A stretch of 64,000 nt of DNA from Micromonospora carbonacea (lineage in GTDB: Bacteria; Actinomycetota; Actinomycetes; Mycobacteriales; Micromonosporaceae), in NCBI RefSeq assembly GCF_014205165.1, contig NZ_JACHMZ010000001.1:4074501-4138500 (forward strand). The letters run 5' to 3'. Position numbers and translations under genes: made by a program. Below, piece after piece: positions 56,028 through 64,000 of this stretch (position 1 is the first letter of the stretch; each line of letters begins with the position of its first letter). Under the pieces are notes generated by a model. The model ran no database searches. It was not told the DNA's origin and was given only the letters and a program-made list of their open reading frames with translations.

Positions 56028-56716
56028 ACGGTCTCCTGTCGGCGGCCGGTCGGCCGCGGTTCGGTCTGGTGCTGCATGCCTTGCAGCAGCGCCTCCATGC
56101 CCGCCTGCTCGTGCTCCCGGACGAGCCGCGCGGCGCGGGCGAAATCTCCGGCCACGATCGCGTCCCGGATCGCGACGTGCTCGGCGTGCGACTCGGCCAG
56201 TCGCCACGGCACGAAGCGGAAGCCGTACTTGGCCCCCTCGGTGCGCGACCAGAGCGAGGTCAGCATCCGGTTGATCACCGTCGTCTGCGGGGTGTCCGAC
56301 AGCAGCGCGTGGAACTGCCGGTTGAGCGTGGAGAACGCGTCGACGTCCCGGGCGGCCACCACCGGCTCGCAGGCGCGCAGCACGGCGTCTATCTCGGCGA
56401 GCCGCTCCGCCGGGTAGGCCGCGCCGCCGATTTCGATGGCGAGCCCGCCGAGCGCCCCCCGGATGCCGTACACCTCCTGGATGTTGTCCAGGCCGACGCT
56501 CGCCACCACCGCCCCGACGTGCGGACGCAACACCAGCCACTCGTCGGCGACCAGCGACTTGATCGCCTCCCGGACCGGGGTCTCGCTGATGCCCAGCGCC
56601 TCGGAGACGACCCGGGCGACGATCCGGCTGCCCGGCGGGGCGTCACCCGACATGATCATTTGTTTGATGTGGCTGATGGCGATGTCGGACTTCATCTGGA
56701 AGGTCTCGGTGGTCAC
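56024..56716 (-). CDS. GntR-family (FCD) regulator of the catabolic island
   Basis: This 230-residue protein has a winged helix (VSEALGISETPVREAIKSLV, about residues 35-55) and an FCD domain (LNRQFHALLSDTPQTTVINRM; ESHAEHVAIRDAI). It lies inside the operon, 10 bases after the dehydratase gene and coupled to the aldehyde dehydrogenase gene. I infer that it senses a pathway intermediate and binds the AT-rich inverted repeats at 62387-62409 and 53528-53543. Confidence 0.85.
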   Translation of the reverse strand: MTTETFQMKSDIAISHIKQMIMSGDAPPGSRIVARVVSEALGISETPVREAIKSLVADEWLVLRPHVGAVVASVGLDNIQEVYGIRGALGGLAIEIGGAAYPAERLAEIDAVLRACEPVVAARDVDAFSTLNRQFHALLSDTPQTTVINRMLTSLWSRTEGAKYGFRFVPWRLAESHAEHVAIRDAIVAGDFARAARLVREHEQAGMEALLQGMQHQTEPRPTGRRQETV

Positions 56717-56726
56717 CGGTGTCCCC

Positions 56727-57890
56727 TCACACTCTCTGCACGGTCAGCCGGTCGATCGCCGCCCGGTCCAGGGTGACGCCGAGGCCGGGCGCGGTCGGCA
56801 CCCGCACCGCGCCGGTGGCCGGGTCGGGCAACAGCGGCTCGGCCAGCATCACCTGGAAGACCTCCGGCACGATGACGGGCGGGTCGAACGGGTACTCCAG
56901 CCACTCGCAGGACGGCAGGGACGCGCAGAGCTGGAGGTTGCCCGCGATGCCCAGCCCGGTCGCCCAGGCGTGCGGGATGATCCGCCGGTGCCGGGCAGCG
57001 ACCATGGTCCCGAACTGCCGCAGGGCATGGATCTCCTCGCTCTCGTTGGCGTCGGGCTGGTAGATATCGAAGCAGTCATCTTCCAACAGCCGGACCAGTT
57101 CGGCGAAGCCCCGATTGTGTTCGCCGCCGGCGATCGGCACCGGCGCGGCCGCGGTCAGCCTGCGCTGCGCCTGGTAGTCGTGCCGGGGCAGCGGCTCCTC
57201 CAGCCAGGCGACATCCAGGTCGGACAGCTCCCGGGCGGTGGTCAGCGCCCGCTCGTACGTCCAGATCAGCCGGCTGCCGTCCGGGGCGTACCGCCACCGG
57301 GAGGCCGCCTGGTTGGCGTCCACCGCCAGCATGACGTCCGGTCCGACCGCCTCCCGCACCGCCGCGACCTGACGCAGGTCCTCGGCCACGGTCGCCGAGT
57401 GGACGCGCAGCTTGATGCCGCGGAAGCCGGCCGCCACCGCCGCCAGCGCGTCGTCGACCCGCCGCGCCGGGTCGCGCACCTCGCCGAAGCTGGCGTACGC
57501 CGGGATCTCGTCGGCGGTGCCGCCCCAGAGCTGGTAGAGCGGCCGGCCGCAGACCTTGCCGACCGCGTCCCAGACCGCCACGCCGACCACCCAAGGGCGG
57601 GGGAAGAAGTACTGCGCGGTGTAGCGCAGGCGGTTGGCGATGTGCTCGGTGGCGAACAGGTCGTGGCCAACCAGCAGCGGCCGGAGCACGTCCCGGATCG
57701 TGGCGAGCAGCAACGGGCCGGATCCGTGCCCCATGTCGCCGCCGGAGACCCCGACCACGCCGGAGTCGGTCTCCACCTCGACGATAACGGCCGCCATCGT
57801 CCGGTGCTCCCCCTCCGGCGCCCAGGACGGCACGAACGGCCGTGGATAGGGGATCTCCACCAGCGAGGCGCGGACGTCCCGAATCTTCAT
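56727..57890 (-). CDS. Mandelate racemase/MLE-family enzyme (probable sugar-acid dehydratase)
   Basis: This 387-residue enolase-superfamily member has the full mandelate racemase set: GIKLRVHSA (Lys, about residue 165), MLAVDANQ (Asp), WLEEPLPR (Glu), PIAGGEHN (Glu), FDIYQPDAN (Asp of the dyad) and IIPHAWATGLG (catalytic His, about 300). It therefore probably dehydrates an acid sugar by proton abstraction next to the carboxylate. The exact aldonate is unknown. The start at 57890 (MKIRDV) is preferred to an ATG four codons earlier. It follows the importer permeases and precedes the regulator, so its substrate likely comes from the imported compound after oxidation. Confidence 0.85.
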   Translation of the reverse strand: MKIRDVRASLVEIPYPRPFVPSWAPEGEHRTMAAVIVEVETDSGVVGVSGGDMGHGSGPLLLATIRDVLRPLLVGHDLFATEHIANRLRYTAQYFFPRPWVVGVAVWDAVGKVCGRPLYQLWGGTADEIPAYASFGEVRDPARRVDDALAAVAAGFRGIKLRVHSATVAEDLRQVAAVREAVGPDVMLAVDANQAASRWRYAPDGSRLIWTYERALTTARELSDLDVAWLEEPLPRHDYQAQRRLTAAAPVPIAGGEHNRGFAELVRLLEDDCFDIYQPDANESEEIHALRQFGTMVAARHRRIIPHAWATGLGIAGNLQLCASLPSCEWLEYPFDPPVIVPEVFQVMLAEPLLPDPATGAVRVPTAPGLGVTLDRAAIDRLTVQRV

Positions 57891-57926
57891 GCTTTCCGCC
57901 ACCTTCTCCGGGGGCGACCTCGGGCC

Positions 57927-58799
57927 TCAGCCCTTGGTCGCGCCCTCCGCCAGACCCTTGATCAGCCACTTCTGCACGAGCAGCGCGAACACCACCACCG
58001 GGATGACGGTGAGGGTGCCGACCGCGGTCAGGGGTCCCCACATCGCGCCCTGCTCGGTGTCGGCCGCCATCCCGGCGATGGCGACCGGGATCGTCGCCGC
58101 GTCCCGGTTGGTCAGCACCAGCGCGAACAGCAGCTCCTCCCAGGCCAGGATGATGCTGAAGATCAGCGTCGAGATCAGGCCGGGCAGGCTGCACGGCACG
58201 ATGATCCGGAAGAACGCGCCGAGCCGGGAGGCGCCGTCCAGCATCGCCGACTCCTCCAGCTCCTTCGGCAGGCCCAGAAAGAACGAGCGCATCAGCCACA
58301 TCACGTACGGGATCAGGAAGGTGCAGTACGCCAGGATCAACGTGATGTGCCGGTCGGTGAGGTCGAACCGGCGGGCGACCAGGAACATCGGCACGGCCAG
58401 CGCGATCGGTGGCACGCCCCGCGAGGCGAGGATCAGACCACCGATCAGCCCGGCTCCCCGGATCGGCAGCCGGGCCAGCGCGTACCCGGCCATCGACCCG
58501 GCGGTGATCGACAGCAGGCCCGCGCCGACCGCGACGATCACCGTGTTGACCATCCGGGGGCCGATGTCGGCCTGCGCGAAGTAGCTGGTGTAGTTCTCCC
58601 AGGTGACGGTGCTGAACCAGCGGGGCGGGCTGGCGAAGATGTCCCGGGGCAGTTTCAGCGAGGTGCTGATCATCCACAGCACCGGGAACAGGAACACCAC
58701 CGTCGCGGCGACCGCGCCGCCGATGCGTATTCTGCGGCCGAGCCGGCCGTGTCGGGACCGGCCGCGGCCGGTGGCAAGCGCCGCCGTCGTCGTCACCAT
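57927..58799 (-). CDS. ABC importer permease 2 (third system)
   Basis: This 290-residue membrane protein has six helices and an EAA loop read as ELEESAMLDGASRLGAFFRI (about residue 185), ending LAEGATKG. Its start overlaps permease 1 by 7 bases. It is part of the importer that heads the catabolic island; no ATPase gene is present. Confidence 0.88.
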   Translation of the reverse strand: MVTTTAALATGRGRSRHGRLGRRIRIGGAVAATVVFLFPVLWMISTSLKLPRDIFASPPRWFSTVTWENYTSYFAQADIGPRMVNTVIVAVGAGLLSITAGSMAGYALARLPIRGAGLIGGLILASRGVPPIALAVPMFLVARRFDLTDRHITLILAYCTFLIPYVMWLMRSFFLGLPKELEESAMLDGASRLGAFFRIIVPCSLPGLISTLIFSIILAWEELLFALVLTNRDAATIPVAIAGMAADTEQGAMWGPLTAVGTLTVIPVVVFALLVQKWLIKGLAEGATKG

Positions 58800-59758
58800 C
58801 GCTTCTCCAGGAACCGGTTGAGCCGCAGGAACAGGAAGGTCAGCAGCATGGTGATGGCGAGCACGAGGGTCGCCATCGACGATGCCGTGCCGAACTCGAG
58901 GCCACGGAACGCCTTCTCGTAGATGTAGAGGTTGACCACGTCGGTCGCCTGGCCCGGCCCGCCCTTGGTGGCGGCGAGGGCGATGTCGAACATCTTCACC
59001 GCGCCGAGCCACCGCACGATGAACGCGGCCAGGATCACCGGGGCGAGCAGCGGCAGGGTGATCCTGCGCAGGGTGGCGAACCAGCCCGCGCCGTCGACCC
59101 GGGCCGCCTCGAACACGTCACCGGGCAGCGACATGAGCCCGGCGGAGGCGATGAGCACGACGAACGGCGTCCACCGCCAGGTGTCGATCAGCACCAGGCT
59201 CACCATCGCCAGGGTGGGGTCGGCCAACCAGTCGACCGGGCCGAGACCGACCAGGCCGAGCAGGTAGTTGACGAAGCCCCACATCGGGTCGAGCAGCATC
59301 TTCCACACGCCACCGGCGACCACGGGGACGACCACCATCGGGATCAGGAAGAGCGACCGCAGCACCCCCCGGCCACGCCACTCGACGTTGAGCAGGAAGG
59401 CGATGCCGAAGCCGAGGACCATCTGCAACGGCAGCGCCAAGGCCAGGTAGACGCCGGTGACCCTCAGCGAGTTGAGGAATCCCGGATCGTCGAGGACCGT
59501 GCGGTAGTTGAGCCATCCGACGTTCCTGGCCGGGGTGAAGGTGGCCAGGTCCAGCTCGGAGAAGCTGATCTGGACGGTGTAGAAGAGCGGGTAGGCCAGC
59601 ACCGCCACCAGGATCGCCAGCGCGGGGGCGAGGAACAGCCACCGGCTGCCGAGGTCCCGGAGGCGGTGGCCGATCGGCCGGCGTCGGGGGGACGGCACCG
59701 CCGGGGCGATGGGGGGCGCGCTCGCGCTCCCCGCCGCCGTCTGAGTCGTGATAGGCAC
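58793..59758 (-). CDS. ABC importer permease 1 (third system)
   Basis: This 321-residue permease has a 40-residue cytoplasmic start, six helices and an EAA loop with VFEAARVDGAGWFATLRRIT (about residue 230). I chose the GTG at 59758, which has GGAG 8 bases upstream. It begins 14 bases after the binding-protein stop. Confidence 0.87.
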   Translation of the reverse strand: MPITTQTAAGSASAPPIAPAVPSPRRRPIGHRLRDLGSRWLFLAPALAILVAVLAYPLFYTVQISFSELDLATFTPARNVGWLNYRTVLDDPGFLNSLRVTGVYLALALPLQMVLGFGIAFLLNVEWRGRGVLRSLFLIPMVVVPVVAGGVWKMLLDPMWGFVNYLLGLVGLGPVDWLADPTLAMVSLVLIDTWRWTPFVVLIASAGLMSLPGDVFEAARVDGAGWFATLRRITLPLLAPVILAAFIVRWLGAVKMFDIALAATKGGPGQATDVVNLYIYEKAFRGLEFGTASSMATLVLAITMLLTFLFLRLNRFLEKRW

Positions 59759-59772
59759 CTGATGCTCCGCGC

Positions 59773-61155
59773 TCAGTAGCCCTTGGACTTCAACAACTTG
59801 TTGATCTCGTCCTCGGCGTTCTGCAACGCCTGGGCCGGGGTGACCTGCCCGGAGATCGCCAGGCTGTGCTGGGTCGCCAGGATCTGCTGGATGGCATCGG
59901 ACTCGGGGAGCTTCGGCCGCCACATCTTGCCCTTCTCGACCGCCGCGTAGCCGTCGGTGATGGCCTTGAAGACCGGGGTCAGCCAGGCCTGCTCGGGGGT
60001 GGACGACAGGGTCGACTTGCGCGCCGGGAAGACACCCAGGGTGTTGACCTGCCACTTCTCGCCCTGCTTCGAGGAGAGCCACTGCAGCAGCGCCCAGGCG
60101 GCCTCGGCCTGCTTGCTCTTCTTCGCCACCGCGCCGGTCCACATGCCCCGGTGGGCACCCGCGCCGAGCGAGCCGACCGGCATCACCTGGATGCCGACCT
60201 CCTCCGGCTTCAGCGTGGTGGTCTTCGGGTCGATGGCGGTGCCCCGGTAGACGCTGCCCCACATGAACATGGTGGCCGTCTTGCCCTGCCGGAACGCCTC
60301 CAGCGGCTCGTTGAACTGGTAGGTGGCCGCGCCGGGCGGGGCGTACTTGAGCAGGTCGACGTGGGTCTGCAGGGCGGCGACGCCGGCCGGGGTGTTGAAC
60401 GCCGGTCTGTTGTCGTCGTCGAGGATCTGGCCGCCGTTGCTGTTGAGGATGGTCTGCCAGATCGTCGGGGTCAGCGGGTCCCGGGTGAAGTAGGTGCCCA
60501 CCGCCCAGGCGTCGGTCTTGCCGTCGCCGTTGGTGTCCTGCACCAGCTTCGGCGCCTGCTCCAGGTACTGCTGCCAGGTCAGGGCCGGCGTCGGCTCGGG
60601 CAGCCCGGCCTTGGCGTAGAGCGTCTTGTTGTAGAACATGAGCAGCAGGTTGGAACGCAGCGGCACGGCGTACTGCTTGCCCTGCCACTCGCCGGCGGCC
60701 AGCGGCGCGGCGTTGAAGTCGTCCCAGTCGTAGTCGGACTTGGTGAACGCGCCCAGGTCGCCCTTGAGGTCGGCCAGGCCGCCGGTCTTGGCCAGCTGCG
60801 GGATCCACGGGTCGTCGGCGACGACGATGTCGTACGTCGGCTCCGGGGCGGTCAGCTCCAGCATCTCCTTGGCGAGCAGGTCGCCGTAGGGCACGCCGTC
60901 GATGGTGACCTTGATGTTCGGGTAGGCCTTGTTGAACTCCGGCACCATCTGTTCCTGCCACTGGCGCGCGAACGCGTCGTTGGCGATCATCCGGATGGAG
61001 ACCGGCTTCTCGGCGGTGCCCACACCACCGCCGGTGATGCTGTCGTCGTCACCGGAGCCGCAGGCCGCGAGGGACATCGCCACCGTGGCGGCCAGGCCGC
61101 CCGCCAGGAGCGCTCTACGGGTCGTGCCGTGCGTGGCACGGAAAAGGCTGTGCAC
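59773..61155 (-). CDS. ABC importer solute-binding lipoprotein (third system)
   Basis: This 460-residue lipoprotein starts with a twin-arginine-like TTRRALLAGG and has the lipobox SLAACGS (Cys about residue 32). The solute-binding fold follows (YDIVVADDPWIPQLAKTGGL; VPLRSNLLLMFYNKTLYAKA; TDAWAVGTY). It binds the substrate of the island, probably a sugar or polyol. Its gene lies 74 bases after the dehydrogenase gene. Confidence 0.88.
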   Translation of the reverse strand: MHSLFRATHGTTRRALLAGGLAATVAMSLAACGSGDDDSITGGGVGTAEKPVSIRMIANDAFARQWQEQMVPEFNKAYPNIKVTIDGVPYGDLLAKEMLELTAPEPTYDIVVADDPWIPQLAKTGGLADLKGDLGAFTKSDYDWDDFNAAPLAAGEWQGKQYAVPLRSNLLLMFYNKTLYAKAGLPEPTPALTWQQYLEQAPKLVQDTNGDGKTDAWAVGTYFTRDPLTPTIWQTILNSNGGQILDDDNRPAFNTPAGVAALQTHVDLLKYAPPGAATYQFNEPLEAFRQGKTATMFMWGSVYRGTAIDPKTTTLKPEEVGIQVMPVGSLGAGAHRGMWTGAVAKKSKQAEAAWALLQWLSSKQGEKWQVNTLGVFPARKSTLSSTPEQAWLTPVFKAITDGYAAVEKGKMWRPKLPESDAIQQILATQHSLAISGQVTPAQALQNAEDEINKLLKSKGY

Positions 61156-61229
61156 AGGTAGCCCCTCTCAAGGGAGTGGTATTTCGGTGGGGGATGGGTG
61201 TTGCGCCCCGGCTGTCGCCCGGTTGCCGC

Positions 61230-62363
61230 CTACCGGGACACGTCGACGGCGATCTTCACGACGTCACTCCCGTAGAGTCGACCGCCCGTGCTGATCGATC
61301 GCAGTGCCAGTTCCACGTCCCGCAGCGGGACACGGTGCGAGACCACCCGGGCGCAGGACGGGCCGCCCCGCTCAAGGATCTCCAGGGCGCGCAGGTAACG
61401 CGCCTGCATGTCCGGACCGGCACCGTAGACGCCGGTGATGGTGACGTCCCGCCGGACCAGATCGCTGTAGGGGTTGAACGCGATCGGCCCGCGATCGGTG
61501 AAGTTGCCCAGCTCGGCGAGGGTGCCGCCGTCTGCGACGTAGCCGATCGCCTCGGCGAATCCGGCCGGGGAGCCGCTACAGCCGAGCACGGCGGTGGCTC
61601 CGGTCCCGCCCAGCACGCCCCGTACGGCCGCGTGCCGCGACGTGCCGGGATCGAGCGTACCGATGTCGATCGCCGAGTCGGCTCCCATCTCGGCAGCGAG
61701 GGCGAGGCGGCTGGCATTGCTGTCGACGGCGACCACCCGCGTGGCTCCGGCGGCCCGCGCGGCGGCGACGACCATCAGGCCGATGGCGCCCACGCCCTGC
61801 ACCACCACGGTGGAGCCGAGCCCGACGCCGGCCCGGTGGATGCCGTGCAGGGCCACCGACATGGGTTCGGCGAGGATCGCGACCTCGGGCGGTAGCTCGG
61901 TGCGGTAGAAGACCGTCCAGGGGTTGGCCAGGTGCAGGTACTCGGCGAACCCGCCGCTGAGCGCCGATCCGACGTCGACCGGCGACTTGAAGCCGTACGA
62001 CTGGGGGCGGCGCCGGCACTGCCCGGGGCGGCGCAGCACCACACACTCGTAGCAGGTGCCGCAGCTGGCCGCCGGGAACACCCCGATGCGGTCGCCGACG
62101 GTGACCGGCCGGCCGGCGAAGTCCCGGTCCAGGCCGGGGCCGAGCGCGGCGATGGTGCCGACGATCTCGTGACCCAGCAGGACGGGGAAGGTGATGCTGG
62201 GCAGGCGGCCGTGGAAGACGTGGGCGTCGGTGCCGCAGATGCCACACAGCTCGACCCGGATCACCGCCTCGCCCGGCCCCGGTGTGGGCACCGGGTACTC
62301 ACGGATCTCCACCGGTCCGTCGGGGCCGGTGACGATCGCCGCGCGGGAGGTCGCCATCACCAT
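61230..62363 (-). CDS. Zinc-dependent medium-chain alcohol/polyol dehydrogenase
   Basis: This 377-residue protein has CGICGTDAHVFHG (catalytic zinc Cys and NAD contact), GHEIVG (zinc Glu), four structural-zinc Cys in SCGTCYECVVLRRPGQC (about 105-121) and a Rossmann segment VQGVGAIGLMVVAAARAAGA. It oxidises a secondary alcohol or polyol with NAD. ATG 62363 follows GGAGG by 8 bases. It is the first gene of the island, 24 bases downstream of an inverted repeat that probably controls the operon. Confidence 0.87.
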   Translation of the reverse strand: MVMATSRAAIVTGPDGPVEIREYPVPTPGPGEAVIRVELCGICGTDAHVFHGRLPSITFPVLLGHEIVGTIAALGPGLDRDFAGRPVTVGDRIGVFPAASCGTCYECVVLRRPGQCRRRPQSYGFKSPVDVGSALSGGFAEYLHLANPWTVFYRTELPPEVAILAEPMSVALHGIHRAGVGLGSTVVVQGVGAIGLMVVAAARAAGATRVVAVDSNASRLALAAEMGADSAIDIGTLDPGTSRHAAVRGVLGGTGATAVLGCSGSPAGFAEAIGYVADGGTLAELGNFTDRGPIAFNPYSDLVRRDVTITGVYGAGPDMQARYLRALEILERGGPSCARVVSHRVPLRDVELALRSISTGGRLYGSDVVKIAVDVSR

Positions 62364-62386
62364 CGCCTGCACCTCCACCCGGTTCT

Positions 62387-62409
62387 ACATTCTGGATTCA
62401 ATAGAATGT
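62387..62409. promoter_or_regulatory. Inverted repeat upstream of the catabolic island
   Basis: ACATTCT (62387-62393) and AGAATGT (62403-62409) are perfect 7-bp arms around a 9-base centre. GGTTC and GAACC flank them further out. The site is AT-rich and lies 24 bases before the dehydrogenase start. It shares ATAGAATNTG with the glpD-proximal palindrome and is the likely operator of the GntR protein at 56024. Confidence 0.6.
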
Positions 62410-62492
62410 GGGAACCGTAACGTGCCGGCAATGAACTGTCCAGAGCTGGCGACAAGGCGATCGTGACCTGATCTGCGGCGGGACGCCCGCGG

Positions 62493-63690
62493 ATGGGCCT
62501 GCCGATGCCGCCGATGAGCCGGCACCTCGCCTTCGCCGGCCCGCCGGGCACCGGCAAGACCACGGTGGCCCGGCTCTACGGCTCGGTCCTGGCCGAGCTC
62601 GGCGTCCTGACCAAGGGGCACCTGGTCGAGGCGGCCCGGGCGGACCTGGTCGGGCAGTACATCGGGTCGACCGCGATCAAGACCACCGAGCTGGTCACCA
62701 GGGCGCTGGGTGGGGCCCTGTTCGTCGACGAGGCGTACACGCTCTCCGCCGGCTCGGGCGGCTCCGGGCCCGACTTCGGGCAGGAGGCCATCGACGCGCT
62801 GATGAAGATGATGGAGGACCACCGCGACGAGCTGGTCGTCATCGTCGCCGGCTACTCGGAGCTGATGGGGCGGTTCCTCGACTCCAACCCCGGCCTGGCC
62901 TCCCGGTTCACCCGGACCGTCGAGTTCCCGAACTACTCGGTCGACGAGCTGGTCGCCATCACGTCGAACCTGTGCGCCAAGCACTACTACGAGCTGACCG
63001 ACGACGCCCAGGACGCCGTGACCCGCTACTTCGAGCGGGTGCCGAAGGGCCCGACGTTCGGCAACGGCCGGGTCGCCCGCAAGCTGTTCGAGGCGATGAT
63101 CAACAATCAGGCGTCCCGGCTGGCGGCCCTGCCGCCGGGCCGGGACGTCCCCCTCAACCGGCTGACCGCGGCCGACCTGGGGCCGGAGCTGGCCCTGCTC
63201 GACGAGCTGCCGATGCCGGCCGACGCCGTGCCGGACGCGGCGGCCGACCCGGCCGGCGCGGTCGACGCGACCCACGGCTGGCGGCGGATGGGCGAGCTGG
63301 TCGGCGACGGGAGCGTGCGCGACGCCGCTGCGGCCACCCTGGTGGAGCTCTGCCGGCTGCACGGCCGTCGCCGGTCGATCGGCCGGGCCGGCAACGTCGT
63401 CATCACCGGCCGCCGGGGCGACGGCCGCACCGAGTACGCCCGGCACTACGCCGCGGCGCTGTCCGAACTGGGTCTGGTGCCGACCGGCCAGGTGGTCCGG
63501 GTGTCGGTGGCCGGCGACGCGCCGGGCGGGGTGCTGGTCGTCGAGCACGTCCACGCCGAGGGCGCCGCCGAGGTGCTGGAGGCGTTGGTCGACGAGATGC
63601 GCGACCACCCGGCCGACCCGCTGGTCGTCCTGATCGGCGAGGAGGCGGTGACCGACGGGACGCCGGGGCTGGCCGACGGGTCAGAGCCGC
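62493..63690 (+). pseudogene. CbxX/CfqX-type AAA+ ATPase remnant, truncated at both ends
   Basis: The plus strand reads GLPMPPMSRHLAFAGPPGTG, then KTTVARLYG (Walker A), ALFVDEAYTLSAG (Walker B), VVIVAGYSELMGRFL and ASRFTRTVEFPNYS (sensor and Arg finger). These are a CbxX AAA+ module, and a second poor module begins near 63380. Family proteins normally have helices or a beta-helix domain before GLPMPP. Here a stop (62469-62471) cuts the frame 22 bases upstream of the first ATG. At the 3' end the frame runs on without stop into antisense of the oxidoreductase gene (stop at 63681), and family similarity fades near 63690. It looks like the surviving middle of a larger gene. A functional short ATPase is the alternative. 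Confidence 0.6.
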
Positions 63691-64000
63691 TCGAACCGGA
63701 ACGCGGCCAGGGCGTCGTCCCGGTTCTCGCCGAGTGCCTCGGCGGCGACCAGGTCACCGGCGTGCACGCTCAGGGTCACCCCGCTGTGCGAGACGGCGAA
63801 GTGGAAGTTGGGCAGGTCGACCACGCGACCCAGCACCGGCAGGCCGTCACCGGGGATGGGGCGCTCGCCGACCCGCACGCTCTCCACGACCACGTGCCGC
63901 ATCCCCGGGTACAACGCGCGGCCGGCGGCGAGCACCCTGTCGACCGCCGGTTGCTCGACGCTGGTCCGGCCGTCGTCGTCGAGGTGCGCCGCGTCGTCGA
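63681..64000 (-). CDS. FAD-dependent oxidoreductase (DAO type), C-terminal end only
   Basis: The minus strand from the window edge to the stop at 63681 reads VRVGERPIPGDGLPVLGRV, then FHFAVSHSGVTLSVHAGDLV and AAFRFERL. This is the C-terminus of D-amino-acid-oxidase/glycine-oxidase-like flavoproteins, with the conserved R-P-P/D-G-P-VG and THSG-type motifs that close over the flavin. The N-terminal FAD-binding part lies beyond the window. It faces the AAA+ remnant tail to tail. Confidence 0.78.
   Translation of the reverse strand, partial: DDAAHLDDDGRTSVEQPAVDRVLAAGRALYPGMRHVVVESVRVGERPIPGDGLPVLGRVVDLPNFHFAVSHSGVTLSVHAGDLVAAEALGENRDDALAAFRFERL

Overview
The window is about 73% GC or higher by eye, with GTG starts, many 1-8 bp gene overlaps, leaderless TANNNT promoters and strongly C/G-ending codons. 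Together with a dense set of secreted, ricin- or CBM2-tagged plant-polysaccharide enzymes, this points to a soil actinomycete, most likely a Micromonosporaceae (Micromonospora/Actinoplanes type). The genus is inferred from gene content, not proven.

Layout. (1) 1-7752, minus: a four-gene cassette of DUF4132 protein, a 1652-residue protein of unknown function, a MoxR AAA+ ATPase and the start of a DUF5682 protein. Its promoter carries three helically phased GGAATC elements. (2) 7861-12010, minus: a translationally coupled RiPP operon (ATP-grasp ligase, PpiC-related maturation protein, C39-peptidase ABC exporter) with no precursor gene visible, divergent from a LuxR regulator (12130-13548). (3) 13602-23213: a LacI-controlled sugar regulon. 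Secreted arabinofuranosidase-like and GH39-like enzymes lie on one side. An ABC importer and a cytoplasmic (alpha/alpha)6 glycosidase lie on the other. Three LacI-type operators sit on two recognisable promoters in the divergent gap. (4) 23371-24922: an SDR oxidoreductase and TetR pair with an inverted repeat between them. (5) 25036-36157: a secreted beta-helix enzyme, an enolase-superfamily gene with a second sugar ABC importer, two FadR-type GntR regulators and a GH59 galactosidase. The GH59 and transporter promoters share an operator-like 10-mer. (6) 36349-44965: a xylan block (feruloyl esterase, acetyl xylan esterase, GH10 xylanase, second CE1 esterase, secreted nuclease-like protein, DUF1801 protein, PaaX-like regulator). 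Three of these enzymes end in a virtually identical CBM2 cassette. (7) 45270-47345: a HelD/HelR-type helicase, followed by a decayed cell-wall-anchored DUF3494 (ice-binding-like) adhesin. (8) 47989-62363: twelve genes on the minus strand, forming a catabolic island. It holds a medium-chain dehydrogenase, an ABC importer, an enolase-superfamily dehydratase, a GntR regulator, an aldehyde dehydrogenase, a DUF2804 protein, glycerol-3-phosphate dehydrogenase, glycerol kinase, a class III CoA-transferase and a glutaryl-CoA-dehydrogenase-like enzyme. (9) 62493-64000: a broken CbxX-type AAA+ gene facing the 3' end of an FAD oxidoreductase.

How it works together (inference): regions 3, 5 and 6 look like a saprophyte's plant cell-wall toolkit. 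Secreted enzymes release arabinose-, galactose- and xylose-containing oligomers or ferulate, and two importers bring in products under LacI or GntR control. Region 8 is a separate uptake-and-oxidation pathway. It seems to join a dehydrogenase/dehydratase route with glycerol and glutarate branches. The most interesting items are the mosaic CBM2 and ricin cassettes, the precursor-less graspetide-like operon, the MoxR/DUF4132 cassette with its phased promoter repeats, and the unexplained chemistry of region 8.
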